DNA of 64,000 nt from Paenibacillus bovis (GCF_001421015.2 NZ_CP013023.1:4705001-4769000), one strand, 5' to 3'. Shown: positions 28,344 to 38,892, counted from the first letter of the stretch. Notes: generated by a model not told the origin, from the sequence alone. Numbers and translations: made by a program.

Positions 28344-29729
28344 CTATAAAATTGCGGGAGCAAAGGATGCCATGTTTCCTTCAGCAACCGGTGAATGGGA
28401 TGGCATGGAAGTCCGCTCGGAAGCAGGCTTGCTTACATTGGCTGATTCGGTCAAAGACTGTGTCTGTTCTTCCAGTGCGAACAGACGCGTGAATAATTCT
28501 ACGGTCTCTGCGCCGTTTTTCTCGGCAGCCATTTCCTTGACCCGATTAATCGGCTCATGATTCATTTGATTGACAATACTTTTGGTCAGACGGCTAATCA
28601 CTTTACGCTGTCTTTCATCCAGCTCTGGCAGCTTGTTAAACAGGCTTTCCAGTGTCTCTTCATGAATACGGGCACCACGCTCCTGAAGGGCGCGGATGAC
28701 CGGTCTGACACCGAGTGTTTTCAGCCATTGCTGGAACACTTCCATTTCTTCGCGGATCATGCGTTCGATCTTGATCGCTTCGGCACGGCGCATCGCCATA
28801 TTGCTCTCTACAATGCCTTCCAGATCATCAATATCATACAGGAATACATTGCTGATTTCGCCAATAGCCGGGTCCAGATCACGCGGAACCGCGATATCAA
28901 TCATAAAGAGCGGACGCGATTTGCGCTGCTTCATGCTTTCTCTGATCATACCCGGATCCAGTACGTAGCCCTGTGCGCCTGTCGAGCTGATCAGAATATC
29001 CACTTCATGCAGACGATGGACCGCTTCTTCCATCGTGCATGGTGTACCGTTAAATTTGTGAGCCAGCTCCTGAGCCCGCCCCAGTGTACGGTTCGCTACA
29101 ATCACTTCTGCCGCTCCGTTCGCGTACAGATGCTTGACTGTCAATTCGCTCATTTTGCCTGCGCCCAGAATCATAATAACTTTGTTATGGAAAGCACCAA
29201 AAATACGTTTACCCAGCTCTACTGCGGCATAGCTGACCGATACGGCACTTTCACCGATCATAGTCTCTGCATGCGCACGTTTACCGAGCGTAACAGCTTG
29301 CTTAAACAACATATTAAACCATGTGCCCGTCGCTTTGTTTTCCTGAGCCAGCTGGAAAGACCGTTTGACCTGTCCCAGAATCTGGGTCTCGCCAAGTACC
29401 ATGGAATCCAGTCCACAGGTAACCCGGAACAGATGATCAATCGCCTGCTCATCTTCATATATATATAAATGCTGCGTAAATTCTTGACGGGAAATACCAA
29501 ACCACTGCTCCATGAAGCCGCGGATAAAATGTCCGCACATATGCAGACGGTCCAGTACAACATAGATTTCCGTACGGTTGCAAGTTGCTACAATGGTGCC
29601 TTCCAATACACTTTTGGTATCCTTAAGCTGCCGGAGAGCTTCCGGTAATTCTTCATCCGCAATGGCAAACCGTTCTCTTACTTCAACCGGTGCTGTGCGG
29701 TAGTTGAGTCCGACAACAATAATGTGCAT
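28344..29729 (-). CDS. hemA: glutamyl-tRNA reductase
   Basis: First committed step of C5 tetrapyrrole synthesis: reduces glutamyl-tRNA to glutamate-1-semialdehyde. 461 residues from MHIIVVGLNYRTAPVEVRE. The catalytic cysteine is in GTIVATCNRTEIYV (near residue 50), an NADPH-binding GAGKMSELTVKHL lies near 190, and the C-terminal dimerisation helices run from about 320. The last 50 residues are a poorly conserved tail. First gene of the hem operon. Confidence 0.97.
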   Translation of the reverse strand: MHIIVVGLNYRTAPVEVRERFAIADEELPEALRQLKDTKSVLEGTIVATCNRTEIYVVLDRLHMCGHFIRGFMEQWFGISRQEFTQHLYIYEDEQAIDHLFRVTCGLDSMVLGETQILGQVKRSFQLAQENKATGTWFNMLFKQAVTLGKRAHAETMIGESAVSVSYAAVELGKRIFGAFHNKVIMILGAGKMSELTVKHLYANGAAEVIVANRTLGRAQELAHKFNGTPCTMEEAVHRLHEVDILISSTGAQGYVLDPGMIRESMKQRKSRPLFMIDIAVPRDLDPAIGEISNVFLYDIDDLEGIVESNMAMRRAEAIKIERMIREEMEVFQQWLKTLGVRPVIRALQERGARIHEETLESLFNKLPELDERQRKVISRLTKSIVNQMNHEPINRVKEMAAEKNGAETVELFTRLFALEEQTQSLTESANVSKPASERTSMPSHSPVAEGNMASFAPAIL

Positions 29730-29793
29730 TGCAAGTTCACCCACCTAGTCTAAAAGTTGTAACTTATCACTTTTCGTTCTTCACAATACGTTA

Positions 29794-29799
29794 ATTATA
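29794..29799 (-). promoter_or_regulatory. -10 box of the hemA operon promoter
   Basis: TATAAT preceded by TGA on the minus strand, which makes an extended -10 (TGnTATAAT). No good -35 was found at 16-18 bp. Transcription would begin about 58 bases before hemA. Confidence 0.55.
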
Positions 29800-30010
29800 T
29801 CACAGCAAAAAGGGCAATTTCGCCGTCTTTATGAAATGTTTATGAAATCCCGACATATCTTCATGCATTATTTAATTAAATTTGTTGTTTCACCGCTATA
29901 AAACGGTTCAATATTTTACCTACTGTATTATTTCGGCGTTATTCTTCTATTTCTTTAACCAATTCTGTATCATCCGATATACCCAAATAAAGCTATGAAC
30001 ATATGCATAT

Positions 30011-30045
30011 AAAAAGGCATCCGATACACAGTACCAGATGCCTTT
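30011..30045 (-). terminator. intrinsic terminator after speD
   Basis: Stem AAAGGCATCTGGTAC against its near-complement ending GGATGCCTTTTT on the minus strand. 52 bp after the speD stop. Confidence 0.85.
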
Positions 30046-30096
30046 CTTTTGAGCGGTATTCATTTTCATTCTTTGCCCGTTTAAAGCAAAGCCTTA

Positions 30097-30501
30097 TTAT
30101 CGATTAATCAGTTCGCTGGATTGCATCACTGGAGTCTCTACTTGCAGTTCTCCAAGACCACGAACCAGTTTTTTGGCATACGTTTTTTCAGGCTTCAGAA
30201 CGGACACCAGGTAGTCGATCGCCAATTGTGGATCTACGGTCTCTCCGCAGGTATAACAGTCAATAGCCGCGAATCCTCTCTCAGGATACGTATGAATCGA
30301 GAGGTGACTCTCCGACAACAAAACAAGCACTGTCGCCCCTTGTGGTTCAAATTGTTTGGATTGAACAGACATTACGGTTGCACCGCAAGCCTCAGCTGCT
30401 TCAACCATCTGAGCCTGCAAATATTCTGCACTGTTCAGCAAATCAAAATCTACACCCCAAGTATCAACAGCAACGTGTCTTCCGAAAGTTGAGTATTCCA
30501 T
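30097..30501 (-). CDS. speD: S-adenosylmethionine decarboxylase proenzyme (bacterial class 1B)
   Basis: Makes the aminopropyl donor for spermidine. 134 residues from the ATG followed by EYSTFGRH, with GGGGGAACC upstream. The self-cleaving site is LSESHLSIHTYPE: the chain should break between Glu64 and Ser65, Ser65 becoming the pyruvoyl group. His70 and Cys85 (DCYTCGE) match the processing and catalytic residues of the T. maritima type enzyme. It stands alone between two terminators. Confidence 0.95.
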   Translation of the reverse strand: MEYSTFGRHVAVDTWGVDFDLLNSAEYLQAQMVEAAEACGATVMSVQSKQFEPQGATVLVLLSESHLSIHTYPERGFAAIDCYTCGETVDPQLAIDYLVSVLKPEKTYAKKLVRGLGELQVETPVMQSSELINR

Positions 30502-30864
30502 CTTCCGGTTCCCCCTTCCTAGGAATAAAATGTTTGGAAATTTCATCCGCTAGGACCTACGTCATTCACTTCCCGAGGGAATAATCTCTCGCAACATTAC
30601 CATGTCCTGAGTGAATCCTGGTTCCTATGTTATTTTCAACGAGATTAAAAATAACATCTATCGACACGAATTGCAAGCTTTTTTCGAATATTTTTGTGGG
30701 ATGAGTAAGTCCATGAAAAAGCCCGGCTTTATGCGATTTTACCCAATATGACAGCAGCCCAACCATTGCTGATTTCTTATACATTTTTATGTATAAATAT
30801 AACAAAAGACCATCCATCGATACGATGAATGGTCGATATGCATACTAGCATATGTGGGTCCTAT
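30502..30864. other. speD leader and terminator of the upstream gene
   Basis: 363 bp without a convincing gene. It contains the terminator at 30804-30833, a small dyad ATACATAAAAATGTAT around 30779-30794, and the upstream region of speD. An 83-codon minus-strand open frame here has no recognisable product and I left it out. I could not pick out a clear promoter. Confidence 0.5.
30804..30833 (-). terminator. terminator after the 193-residue gene
   Basis: GACCATTCATCG/CGATGGATGGTC stem (one mismatch) followed on the minus strand by TTTTGTTATATTT. It lies 32 bp after the gene. Confidence 0.75.
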
Positions 30865-31446
30865 TCAGGCTTCCAGGCTAAACAGCCGTCTCGCCTGAAG
30901 CTGCAGTTCCTGGTCAATCTCCTCGTAAGGACCTGCGGAAGCATTGCGTTGATCCAGCAGCTGATCCACTATACGGCGGACCAGTTCAATATCTGTCTCA
31001 ATGGATGTGGACTGCAGGCGGGTTTTGAGCTCCAGCGAAGCATTCTTCTGCCGGTAGATCAATTTCTCGCCTTCTGCCGTATGCTCGGTGATCCTCTGCA
31101 CAACACCCTGTTCATAATCATATATCATTGTGAATCCTTTGTAGATGCGGTTCACAACGCCTGAGCCTTTAAAGGCAACAAACAATTTACGAATCATATT
31201 TGTCAGATGCGGGTTTACCAAGCGGAAAGACAACTCACAGACATAGCTTCCTTCTTTGAGGTCAAAAGGTAAATGAACTTCCTCACCATTTCGTGTACCG
31301 AATACAATTTCCTGACAGCCATTATCGAGTACTTTTACCCGGTGATGGACATGGGGGTCTTCGGCATAGTGGATAAACTGGGACATTTGATCTTTCGACA
31401 ACTGTAAACTGGCTTTGATATACTCTGTGGCTAACCGCTGAGCCAT
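30865..31446 (-). CDS. unrecognised protein, 193 residues
   Basis: I do not recognise the family. The product starts MAQRLATEYIKASLQL, with GAGGAG 7 bases upstream, and has no signal peptide or membrane segment. The middle, about 38-130, is rich in alternating hydrophobic residues (CQEIVFGTRNGEEVHLPFDL), suggesting a beta-sheet domain, and the C-terminus is charged and helical with many glutamines. It has its own terminator and sits between engB and speD. Codon use looks like its neighbours, so it is probably a genuine core gene of this genus. A cytosolic role is inferred only from the lack of export signals. Confidence 0.72.
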   Translation of the reverse strand: MAQRLATEYIKASLQLSKDQMSQFIHYAEDPHVHHRVKVLDNGCQEIVFGTRNGEEVHLPFDLKEGSYVCELSFRLVNPHLTNMIRKLFVAFKGSGVVNRIYKGFTMIYDYEQGVVQRITEHTAEGEKLIYRQKNASLELKTRLQSTSIETDIELVRRIVDQLLDQRNASAGPYEEIDQELQLQARRLFSLEA

Positions 31447-31653
31447 AAAAATCTCCTCAATTCTATTGGCATTCCAATATATTCATTATTATACATCAAT
31501 CATGAACGGTATTGCCTGCCACCCGAGTCAACAATTTTCATCATATTTCAGAGAAAAACGGATTAATCGCTGTAAAGAACGGGAGAACGCCCTTGATGCT
31601 CCATTTTCCTCGCTAAATACCTTGTTTTACGGGTTAATCTATGAGTTTATGGC

Positions 31654-32346
31654 TTACTGGGAAGGAATATCATCTTCTTCACGTTCGTGGTGGTTGTCAC
31701 TATCCTGTTCGTTCGCAGACAAGGATTCCATTTCTTCCTCTTCCAACTCATCTTCATCGGGGGCAAAGGCATGACGTTCGATGATGGACCATAATTCATC
31801 CTTACCCAGCCCAGTCTCGGATGAAAACAATACGAAATCATCTTCCGGTACAAAGCCCAGATCTGTTTTGACGACTTTGATGTGTTTGTCCCACTTGCTG
31901 CGAGGGATTTTATCGGCTTTGGTCGCTACGACGCAGATGTTGCAGTCATAGTATTTGAGCCAGTCATACATCATAATATCGTCTTTGGACGGAGCATGAC
32001 GCAGATCGATCACCAGGATGACCAGCTTCAGCGGCTCGCGCTCCAACAGATATCTTTCGATCATTTTACCCCATGCTTCGCGCTGGCTTTTGGATACTTT
32101 AGCGTAGCCATAGCCGGGGAAATCGACGAAATACAGCATTTCATTGATCAGATAGTAGTTCAGATGCTGCGTTTTGCCGGGAGTCGCACTCGTGCGTGCC
32201 AGATTTTTACGGTTAATCAGACGGTTGGTCATCGAGGACTTGCCTACATTCGAGCGTCCGGCCAGAGCGATCTCCGGCAAACCATCTTCCGGATATTGAT
32301 CCGGACGTACAGCACTGATAATAAATTCTGCATTGTTTACTTTCAT
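31654..32346 (-). CDS. engB: ribosome-biogenesis GTPase EngB/YsxC
   Basis: Essential GTPase for 50S subunit assembly. 230 residues with G1 GRSNVGKSS (about 31-39), G3 DFPGYGYA and G4 TKADK. The usual protein has about 195 residues; here a 35-residue acidic tail ([17 protein letters not shown] and on) is added. The B. subtilis gene is beside lonA, as here. Confidence 0.95.
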   Translation of the reverse strand: MKVNNAEFIISAVRPDQYPEDGLPEIALAGRSNVGKSSMTNRLINRKNLARTSATPGKTQHLNYYLINEMLYFVDFPGYGYAKVSKSQREAWGKMIERYLLEREPLKLVILVIDLRHAPSKDDIMMYDWLKYYDCNICVVATKADKIPRSKWDKHIKVVKTDLGFVPEDDFVLFSSETGLGKDELWSIIERHAFAPDEDELEEEEMESLSANEQDSDNHHEREEDDIPSQ

Positions 32347-32811
32347 AGGTTAGAAATCCCTTTCGTATATAAAATAAAATGAACGACGTGTGATGAAGCT
32401 CTGTTAGCGTGCGCTGACGGCCGTATCACCAATGTGCCCGTTACCTTCGTATTTTGCAGCTTGCCTACCGAACTTATTCGCTTCTAGCCTAGTATATCAT
32501 CTTTTGTACGTTTGCAGGCCTTCTTACTGAATCTGTTGCTGCCGATCGATTATATAAAAACAAGCTTATGTCGGCTCACTTCAATAGATGCTATACACGC
32601 TATCAATAGATGCTGTTCACGCCGACCAGCAGGATGGACCAGATTCCAATACAAAAAGCGGCATCGCCCGCCGCTATCTGGTGAGCGATGCCGCTATATT
32701 GGATGATCGGAGTCATCTTGCTGGTAAGACACATATTTGTTATAGGCTGGACGATAGATGCTGGTTAGCCCCGCTTATTCGGTTGTACTCCACCAGCATT
32801 AGCATCAGCTA
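32347..32811. other. intergenic region between engB and lon
   Basis: 465 bp between lon and engB. The only clear element is the lon terminator at 32653-32696. From about 32390 to 32640 the sequence would carry the engB promoter, but I could not single out a convincing one; short open frames here have no supporting signals. Confidence 0.5.
32653..32696 (-). terminator. intrinsic terminator after lon
   Basis: 11-bp stem AGCGGCATCGC/GCGATGCCGCT around a 19-base loop that itself contains GCGGCGG, followed by TTTTTG on the minus strand. Confidence 0.85.
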
Positions 32812-35148
32812 TTAATGCAGGGTAGCTTCATGCACCAGAGCGTGCTCCAGCACCTGATCCATCGTGGCTACCGGAACAAAGGTTAATTCTTCCTTGATGC
32901 TATCCGGGATATCTTTGAGATCGCGTTCGTTATCCTGCGGCAGCAGAATTTTCTTGTAGCCCGCACGGTGTGCTGCCAGTGTCTTTTCTTTGAGTCCGCC
33001 AATCGGCAATACTCGGCCGCGCAGGGTAATCTCGCCGGTCATCGCGACTTCTTTGGAGACATAACGTCCCGTCAGCGCCGAGATCAGAGCCGTAGCAATC
33101 GTAATCCCTGCTGAAGGACCATCCTTGGGAATCGCCCCTTCGGGAATATGGATATGAATATCATTCTTTTCATAAAAGTCTGTCGGAATATCCAGCTCAC
33201 CTGCTTTGGAGCGGGTATAGCTGAATGCTGCCTGAGCGGATTCTTTCATGACATCACCGAGTTTACCGGTCAGCATCAGCTTGCCGCTGCCAGGGACTAC
33301 AGTGACTTCAATCGTCAGCGTCTCGCCGCCAACTTCGGTCCATGCCAGTCCGGTCACACTGCCGATCTGGTTTTCTTTTTCTACCAAGCCATAGCGGAAT
33401 TTCGGTACTCCGAGATAATCCTTGATATCATCCGGAGTAATGATTACTTTTTCCAGTTCATCGGAGACGATTGCGCGTGCAGCCTTACGGCATAAGGCAG
33501 CAATCTGCTGTTCCAGATTACGCACACCGGATTCACGGGTATATTCGCGTACAACTTTGAGCAGGGTATCTTCGCCGACTTCCAGCTGTTCTGTTGTCAG
33601 ACCATGCTCTTCGGTCTGCTTGGGCAGCAAATATTGTCTGCCAATCTGCAATTTCTCCAGCTCGGTATACCCCGGAATATACAGCATTTCCATCCGGTCC
33701 AGCAGCGGACGCGGAATACTCTGTACACTGTTGGCTGTCGTCACGAACATCACATTCGACAGATCGAACGGTACTTCTACAAAATGGTCACTAAACGTAT
33801 TGTTTTGCTCGGGATCAAGCACTTCCAGTAGAGCCGCAGATGGATCACCACGGAAATCGGAAGCCATTTTGTCGATCTCATCCAGCAAGAATACCGGATT
33901 CATACTACCGGCATTACGCATCCCCTGAATAATACGTCCTGGCATAGCACCGACATACGTACGGCGATGACCACGGATTTCGGCTTCATCGCGTACGCCA
34001 CCCAGTGAAATACGAACAAACTCGCGTCCCAGCGACTTGGCGATCGAGCGAGCCAGTGAAGTTTTACCTACCCCTGGTGGACCAACAAGACACAGGATCG
34101 GTCCTTTGAGCTTTTTGACCAGCTTTTGCACAGCGAGGTATTCGAGCACGCGTTCTTTGGGCTTGTCCAGGCCGTAATGATCTTCATTCAAAATCTGTTC
34201 GGCATGATGCAGATCCAGATCATCGGTTGTACGTTTATCCCATGGCAGGCTGAGCAACCAGTCCAGATAGTTACGGATAATGCCGCCCTCAGCCGAATTG
34301 GCAGGCGTTTTCTCCAGACGATCGATTTCTTTTTCGATTTTTTCTTGGACTTTCTCCGGTACTGTCAGTTCAGCCAGCTGCTGACGCAGCTCCTCGGCTT
34401 CTCCGGCTCTGCCTTCCTTTTCGCCCAGTTCTTTCTGGATCGCTTTCATCTGCTCGCGCAGATAGTATTCACGCTGCGTTTTTTCCATTTGCTTTTTGAC
34501 GCGCTGGCTGATTTTGCGTTCCAGCTCCAGCACTTCACGTTCACTGTGCAAAATATCCAGCAGACGCTCCAGACGCATACGTATATCTACAGCTTCCAGA
34601 ATATGCTGCTTGTCCTTGATTTTGATCACCAGATGGCTGGTAATTACATCCGCCAGTCGGCCCGGCTCTTCAATATCGGATACCGCAGCCATCGTCTCCG
34701 GGGTCACTTTTTTGGACAAATTGATATAATGCTCAAATTCGGTCAGTACCGTACGCATCAGAGCATGAACCTCAGGATCATTGTTTTCTTCCTCAGGCAG
34801 TTCTCTGGCTTGTACTTCGTAGTACTCTTCATTGTCCATATATTCAATCACTTCGGCGCGTTCCAGACCTTCCACCAATACCCTAATCGTACCATTGGGT
34901 AGCTTGAGCATCTGACGTACTTTGGCAATTGTACCTATTTTAAAAATCTCATCCGGACTCGGCTCTTCAATATTAACCTCCGACTGGGAGCAGAGAAGAA
35001 TCAGGTTATCATCGACCATCGCCTTTTCTAAGGCCTTCACGGATTTATCCCGCCCAACATCCAGATGGAGTACCATGCTTGGATACACGAGCAGTCCTCT
35101 TAAAGGCAGCAAAGGAAAACGACGCGCCTTGTTTTTATGTGGTCCCAT
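32812..35148 (-). CDS. lon: ATP-dependent protease Lon
   Basis: Cytosolic AAA+ serine protease for misfolded and regulatory proteins. 778 residues: N-terminal LON substrate domain (1-200), coiled-coil region, AAA+ module with Walker [10 protein letters not shown] (about 355) and Walker [10 protein letters not shown], then the proteolytic domain with catalytic serine in [10 protein letters not shown]. The start ATG has AGGAGG upstream. It matches LonA; no LonB-type gene is beside it. Confidence 0.97.
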   Translation of the reverse strand: MGPHKNKARRFPLLPLRGLLVYPSMVLHLDVGRDKSVKALEKAMVDDNLILLCSQSEVNIEEPSPDEIFKIGTIAKVRQMLKLPNGTIRVLVEGLERAEVIEYMDNEEYYEVQARELPEEENNDPEVHALMRTVLTEFEHYINLSKKVTPETMAAVSDIEEPGRLADVITSHLVIKIKDKQHILEAVDIRMRLERLLDILHSEREVLELERKISQRVKKQMEKTQREYYLREQMKAIQKELGEKEGRAGEAEELRQQLAELTVPEKVQEKIEKEIDRLEKTPANSAEGGIIRNYLDWLLSLPWDKRTTDDLDLHHAEQILNEDHYGLDKPKERVLEYLAVQKLVKKLKGPILCLVGPPGVGKTSLARSIAKSLGREFVRISLGGVRDEAEIRGHRRTYVGAMPGRIIQGMRNAGSMNPVFLLDEIDKMASDFRGDPSAALLEVLDPEQNNTFSDHFVEVPFDLSNVMFVTTANSVQSIPRPLLDRMEMLYIPGYTELEKLQIGRQYLLPKQTEEHGLTTEQLEVGEDTLLKVVREYTRESGVRNLEQQIAALCRKAARAIVSDELEKVIITPDDIKDYLGVPKFRYGLVEKENQIGSVTGLAWTEVGGETLTIEVTVVPGSGKLMLTGKLGDVMKESAQAAFSYTRSKAGELDIPTDFYEKNDIHIHIPEGAIPKDGPSAGITIATALISALTGRYVSKEVAMTGEITLRGRVLPIGGLKEKTLAAHRAGYKKILLPQDNERDLKDIPDSIKEELTFVPVATMDQVLEHALVHEATLH

Positions 35149-35466
35149 CGCTTTCGTACCTCCTGTAATTCGTGCGTATTATACTGCCTATATCATTCCT
35201 AGTTTAACAAATATCACATCGAAACACCAATGAACGGGAATCTGAACTGAAAAAAAGATACTGACAGAAGCAACTCTCTTCTATCAGTATCTTGATCTGC
35301 ACCGACAGACTTACTATACGTCTGCCTGACGCCTGTATCATTTTATGTCTAACATTTAAAATTGTAGATAATTGATATTTTTGAACATCCTTTTCAGTAA
35401 TATACCGTCTTGTAGACCTTATATCACATGTCAAGGCTGCTCGATCCAATCGAACTGCCGAATACC
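35149..35466. other. intergenic region between lon and ispG
   Basis: 318 bp holding the ispG terminator (35249-35292) and, to its left, room for the lon promoter. I did not find a CIRCE or CtsR box. Nothing else is apparent. Confidence 0.5.
35249..35292 (-). terminator. intrinsic terminator after ispG
   Basis: Stem GATACTGATAGAAG/CTTCTGTCAGTATC with one mismatch, followed by TTTTTTT on the minus strand. Confidence 0.85.
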
Positions 35467-36588
35467 TTAAGGCTGTACGACAGGGGCATGGCGCTCTTCA
35501 CGTCCAGGAATTTTGCCGGTCGCTTCAAAAGCTTCCACAATAGCATCAATTTCCTTTTTGAGTTCTACAACCATATCTGCCTCTGGTACTTTGCGGATCA
35601 TTTTGCCATAACGGAACAGCAATCCTTCACCACGGGCACCTGCAATACCGATATCCGCTTCTTTGGCTTCGCCGGGACCATTAACGGCACAACCCAGTAC
35701 GGATACTTTGATCGGTACTTTGAGCTTGGAGATGTATTCTTCTACTTCGTTCGCAATAGAGAACAGATCGATATCCAGACGACCGCAGGTCGGGCAGGAT
35801 ACGAGTGTTGCCGCATTGGAAATAAGACCGAATGTTTTGAGCAGCTCGCGAGCTACTTTGACTTCCTCTACCGGATCCGCACTCAAAGAAATACGTACCG
35901 TCGAACCAATACCCATAGCCAGCAGAGCACCGATACCTGCAGAGCTTTTGATTGTACCCGAATGCAGTGTACCTGCTTCGGTAATACCCAGGTGAAGTGG
36001 ATAAGGAATAACTTCAGCCGCTTTGCTGTAGGCGGCAATCGCCATTGGTACGTCGGATGCTTTGAGGGATACGATAATATCGTGGAAATCCAGTTCTTCC
36101 AGGATACCGATATGGAACAATGCACTCTCTACCATGGCTTCCGGTGTTGGATAACCGTATTTCTCAAGTAGATGGTTTTCCAGTGAACCGGCGTTTACAC
36201 CGATACGGATAGGAATATTTTTTTCTTTGCAGGCACGAACAACCGCTTCGACTTTTTCACGCTTACCGATATTACCCGGGTTAATACGCACTTTGTCGAT
36301 GCCGTTCTCGATCGCGAGCAGAGCAAGCTTGTGATTAAAATGAATATCGGCAACAAGTGGAATATGGATGCGCTTTTTGATCTCTTTAATCGCAGCAGCC
36401 GCTTCTTCGTTGTTAACCGTTACACGTACCAGCTGACAGCCGGCTTCTTCCAGGCGCAGAATCTCAGCAACAGTAGCTTCTACATCTGCTGTTTTGGTCG
36501 TGCACATACTCTGGATCAGAACTTCATTGTTGCCTCCAATAGTCAGATCGCCAACTTTGACAGGTCTTGTGTTTTCTCTCAAAAACAT
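35467..36588 (-). CDS. ispG: 4-hydroxy-3-methylbut-2-enyl diphosphate synthase
   Basis: Iron-sulfur enzyme of the MEP isoprenoid pathway. 373 residues from the ATG giving [14 protein letters not shown], with AAGGGAGA upstream. The N-terminal TIM barrel has [14 protein letters not shown] and [13 protein letters not shown]. The [4Fe-4S] cysteines are in [12 protein letters not shown] and [12 protein letters not shown] near the C-terminus. It sits between lon and clpX with a terminator behind it, an unusual insertion in a protease neighbourhood. Confidence 0.96.
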   Translation of the reverse strand: MFLRENTRPVKVGDLTIGGNNEVLIQSMCTTKTADVEATVAEILRLEEAGCQLVRVTVNNEEAAAAIKEIKKRIHIPLVADIHFNHKLALLAIENGIDKVRINPGNIGKREKVEAVVRACKEKNIPIRIGVNAGSLENHLLEKYGYPTPEAMVESALFHIGILEELDFHDIIVSLKASDVPMAIAAYSKAAEVIPYPLHLGITEAGTLHSGTIKSSAGIGALLAMGIGSTVRISLSADPVEEVKVARELLKTFGLISNAATLVSCPTCGRLDIDLFSIANEVEEYISKLKVPIKVSVLGCAVNGPGEAKEADIGIAGARGEGLLFRYGKMIRKVPEADMVVELKKEIDAIVEAFEATGKIPGREERHAPVVQP

Positions 36589-36737
36589 GGTTTCTTCTCC
36601 CTTGCATTTGGGCTTAACCGCAAACCAGCCTTTATCCTGCAAAAAGGAAAAAGGCCGGCGCGATATGATTTATACATCATGGAAGTCAGCAAGCAGGATA
36701 ACATTAGACAGTTACCAATGTCATCCATACTTTTTGA

Positions 36738-37994
36738 TTACGCGCTTTCTTCCTGCTTTTTATCTTTACCGGTCTGGAGTTCAGGTACAACCTTGCTCTC
36801 CACAACCTGTTCTGTAATTACACATTTGGTTACATCGTCACGGGACGGCACTTCGTACATCACGTCCAGCATAATGCCTTCGATGATTGCACGCAGACCA
36901 CGCGCACCGGTATTGCGTTTGATCGCTTCACGGGCAATGGCTTGCAATGCTTCCGGTTCGAATACCAGTTCTACATTATCCATTTCCAGCATTTTGGAAT
37001 ACTGTTTAGTCAATGCATTTTTAGGTTCGGACAGGATACGTACCAGTGTCTCTTCGTCCAGAGGTTCCAGAGCAGAGATAACCGGCAGACGTCCTACAAA
37101 TTCCGGAATCAGACCGAATTTGAGCAGATCTTCAGGCAGTACCATACGCAGGTATTCGCCAGCTTTCAGCTCTTTTTGACCCTGGTTTTCGGAATTGAAG
37201 CCAATTACTTTTTTACCGATCCGGCGTTTGATGTATTGTTCCAGACCATCAAATGCACCACCAACGATAAACAGGATATTGGTTGTATCGATTTGGATAA
37301 ATTCCTGATGAGGATGCTTGCGTCCGCCTTGTGGTGGAACAGAAGCTACTGTACCTTCCAGGATTTTGAGCAATGCTTGCTGTACACCTTCACCAGATAC
37401 GTCACGAGTGATAGATGGATTCTCGGATTTACGGGCTACTTTATCGATTTCATCGATATAGATAATGCCGCGTTCCGCTTTTTCCACATCATAGTCGGCA
37501 GCCTGGATCAGCTTGAGCAGAATGTTCTCAACGTCTTCACCGACATAACCTGCTTCGGTCAGGGAAGTCGCATCTGCAATCGCAAACGGCACGTTCAAAA
37601 TGCGGGCCATGGTTTGCGCCAGCAATGTTTTACCGGAACCTGTCGGTCCTACGAGCATAATGTTACTTTTTTGAAGCTCAACATCTTCAATCTTGCTTTG
37701 CGAATTCACACGTTTGTAGTGGTTATATACCGCTACAGACAGAGATTTTTTCGCTTGATCCTGACCGATTACATACTGGTCAAGAATAGAACGGATTTCC
37801 TGTGGTTTTGGGATATCCTTGAGATCCAGCTCTTCTTCGTGACCGAGCTCTTCCTCAACAATCTCCGTGCACAGTTCAATACATTCATCACATATATATA
37901 CACCGGGACCCGCTACGAGCTTGCGGACCTGATCCTGTGATTTGCCGCAAAAAGAACATTTGAGCTGTCCTTTTTCATCATTGAATTTAAACAT
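36738..37994 (-). CDS. clpX: Clp protease ATP-binding subunit ClpX
   Basis: AAA+ unfoldase that feeds substrates to ClpP. 418 residues: N-terminal zinc-binding domain (CSFCGKS ... CDECIEL, residues 14-40), Walker A GPTGSGKT (about 117), Walker B IYIDEIDK, the pore loop YVGEDVE and sensor motifs. It begins 14 bp after clpP, so the two subunits are made together. The C-terminal DKKQEES tail is unremarkable. Confidence 0.98.
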   Translation of the reverse strand: MFKFNDEKGQLKCSFCGKSQDQVRKLVAGPGVYICDECIELCTEIVEEELGHEEELDLKDIPKPQEIRSILDQYVIGQDQAKKSLSVAVYNHYKRVNSQSKIEDVELQKSNIMLVGPTGSGKTLLAQTMARILNVPFAIADATSLTEAGYVGEDVENILLKLIQAADYDVEKAERGIIYIDEIDKVARKSENPSITRDVSGEGVQQALLKILEGTVASVPPQGGRKHPHQEFIQIDTTNILFIVGGAFDGLEQYIKRRIGKKVIGFNSENQGQKELKAGEYLRMVLPEDLLKFGLIPEFVGRLPVISALEPLDEETLVRILSEPKNALTKQYSKMLEMDNVELVFEPEALQAIAREAIKRNTGARGLRAIIEGIMLDVMYEVPSRDDVTKCVITEQVVESKVVPELQTGKDKKQEESA

Positions 37995-38008
37995 GTCTAC
38001 ACCCCTTC

Positions 38009-38599
38009 TTAGCTTGTGAGCGGACGAGTAATAACCTGATCAATCAATCCGTATGCCTTCGCATCCTCAGCATCCAGGAAATAGTCACGGTCCGTATCAC
38101 GCTCAATTTTATCCAGCGACTGGCCGGTGCGTTCTACATAAATCTGATTTAACTTCTGACGCGTCTTGATGATCCATTCCGCGTGAATTTTCATGTCCGA
38201 TGCCTGTCCGCTGATTCCACCAAGTGGCTGGTGAATCATAACTTCACTGTTCGGCAGTGCATAGCGTTTGCCGGGTGCACCTGCTGTAAGCAGCAAAGAG
38301 CCCATGCTTGCAGCCATACCCATACAGATTGTGGACACATCAGGCTTAACGAATTGCATTGTATCGTATATACCCATCCCCGCTGTCACAGAACCACCGG
38401 GAGAATTGATATACAAATGGATATCTTTTTCCGGATCTTCCGCAGCAAGGAATAATAATTGTGCAATAACAAGATTGGCTACATGGTCATCAATCGCCGT
38501 ATTTAAAAATATGATACGGTCCTTGAGCAATCTTGAATAGATATCATAAGATCTTTCGCCTCTACTGGTTTGTTCAACAACCATAGGTACCAGACTCAT
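38009..38599 (-). CDS. clpP: ClpP serine protease subunit
   Basis: Proteolytic barrel partner of ClpX/ClpC. 196 residues with the triad Ser98 in [11 protein letters not shown], His123 in MIHQPLGG and Asp172 in [10 protein letters not shown]. In B. subtilis clpP is far from clpX; here, as in many bacteria, they are adjacent and follow tig. Confidence 0.98.
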   Translation of the reverse strand: MSLVPMVVEQTSRGERSYDIYSRLLKDRIIFLNTAIDDHVANLVIAQLLFLAAEDPEKDIHLYINSPGGSVTAGMGIYDTMQFVKPDVSTICMGMAASMGSLLLTAGAPGKRYALPNSEVMIHQPLGGISGQASDMKIHAEWIIKTRQKLNQIYVERTGQSLDKIERDTDRDYFLDAEDAKAYGLIDQVITRPLTS

Positions 38600-38674
38600 A
38601 GAACCAACCTCTTTCTTTTCGGGGAATATGACGACAGATATATATATTAGTACGAAAATACGAATACAGATTCT

Positions 38675-38703
38675 ATTTTAACATGTACACTGCGTCATGT
38701 CAT
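38675..38703 (-). promoter_or_regulatory. candidate sigma-A promoter of clpP-clpX
   Basis: ATGACA (38698-38703), 17 bp and TAAAAT (38675-38680) on the minus strand, about 75 bp before clpP. Confidence 0.55.
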
Positions 38704-38753
38704 TTTTTCAAAGATGAATATTTGGAAAACATTCATCATATAATAGTACCCAA

Positions 38754-38773
38754 GTTTATGGTGCCAAACGCTT
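38754..38773 (+). repeat. 20-bp direct repeat, copy 1
   Basis: GTTTATGGTGCCAAACGCTT. It matches the copy at 38832 at 19 of 20 positions. The pair encloses 58 bp rich in inverted repeats, upstream of the clpP promoter and downstream of tig. Confidence 0.8.
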
Positions 38774-38814
38774 AAGGTAAGATATTTTGCTGCGCAAAAA
38801 TCACTTTTTTATTG

Positions 38815-38829
38815 GACTAGGACCTAGTC
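38815..38829 (+). promoter_or_regulatory. 15-bp perfect dyad between the direct repeats
   Basis: GACTAGGACCTAGTC, two 7-base arms around one base. A second hairpin (ATTTTGC TGC GCAAAA-like, 38784-38799) lies just to its left. This could be a regulator-binding site for clpP; no known consensus was recognised. Confidence 0.4.
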
Positions 38830-38831
38830 GC

Positions 38832-38851
38832 GTTTATAGTGCCAAACGCTT
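38832..38851 (+). repeat. 20-bp direct repeat, copy 2
   Basis: GTTTATAGTGCCAAACGCTT, one base different from copy 1; start-to-start distance is 78 bp. It abuts the tig terminator. Confidence 0.8.
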
Positions 38852-38859
38852 GGATAAGG

Positions 38860-38892
38860 AAAATAAGGCACGTCATTAATACGTGCCTTATT
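38860..38892 (-). terminator. intrinsic terminator after tig
   Basis: AAGGCACGT/ACGTGCCTT stem followed by ATTTTCCTT on the minus strand, 44 bp after the tig stop. Confidence 0.8.

Larger units (their letters stand above)
29730..30096. other. intergenic region between hemA and speD
   Basis: 367 bp without a gene. It holds the extended -10 promoter of hemA at its left end and the speD terminator at its right end. The AT-rich middle (about 29830-30005) shows no open frame with a ribosome binding site and no obvious structure. Confidence 0.6.

Noticed and set aside
30566..30817. 83-codon minus-strand open frame upstream of speD
   Set aside because: No recognisable protein; part of it is likely the leader of speD.
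38754..38851. Sigma-54 promoter at the TTGGCAC of the repeats (minus strand)
   Set aside because: The TTGGCAC half is present but no TTGC element follows at the required spacing.
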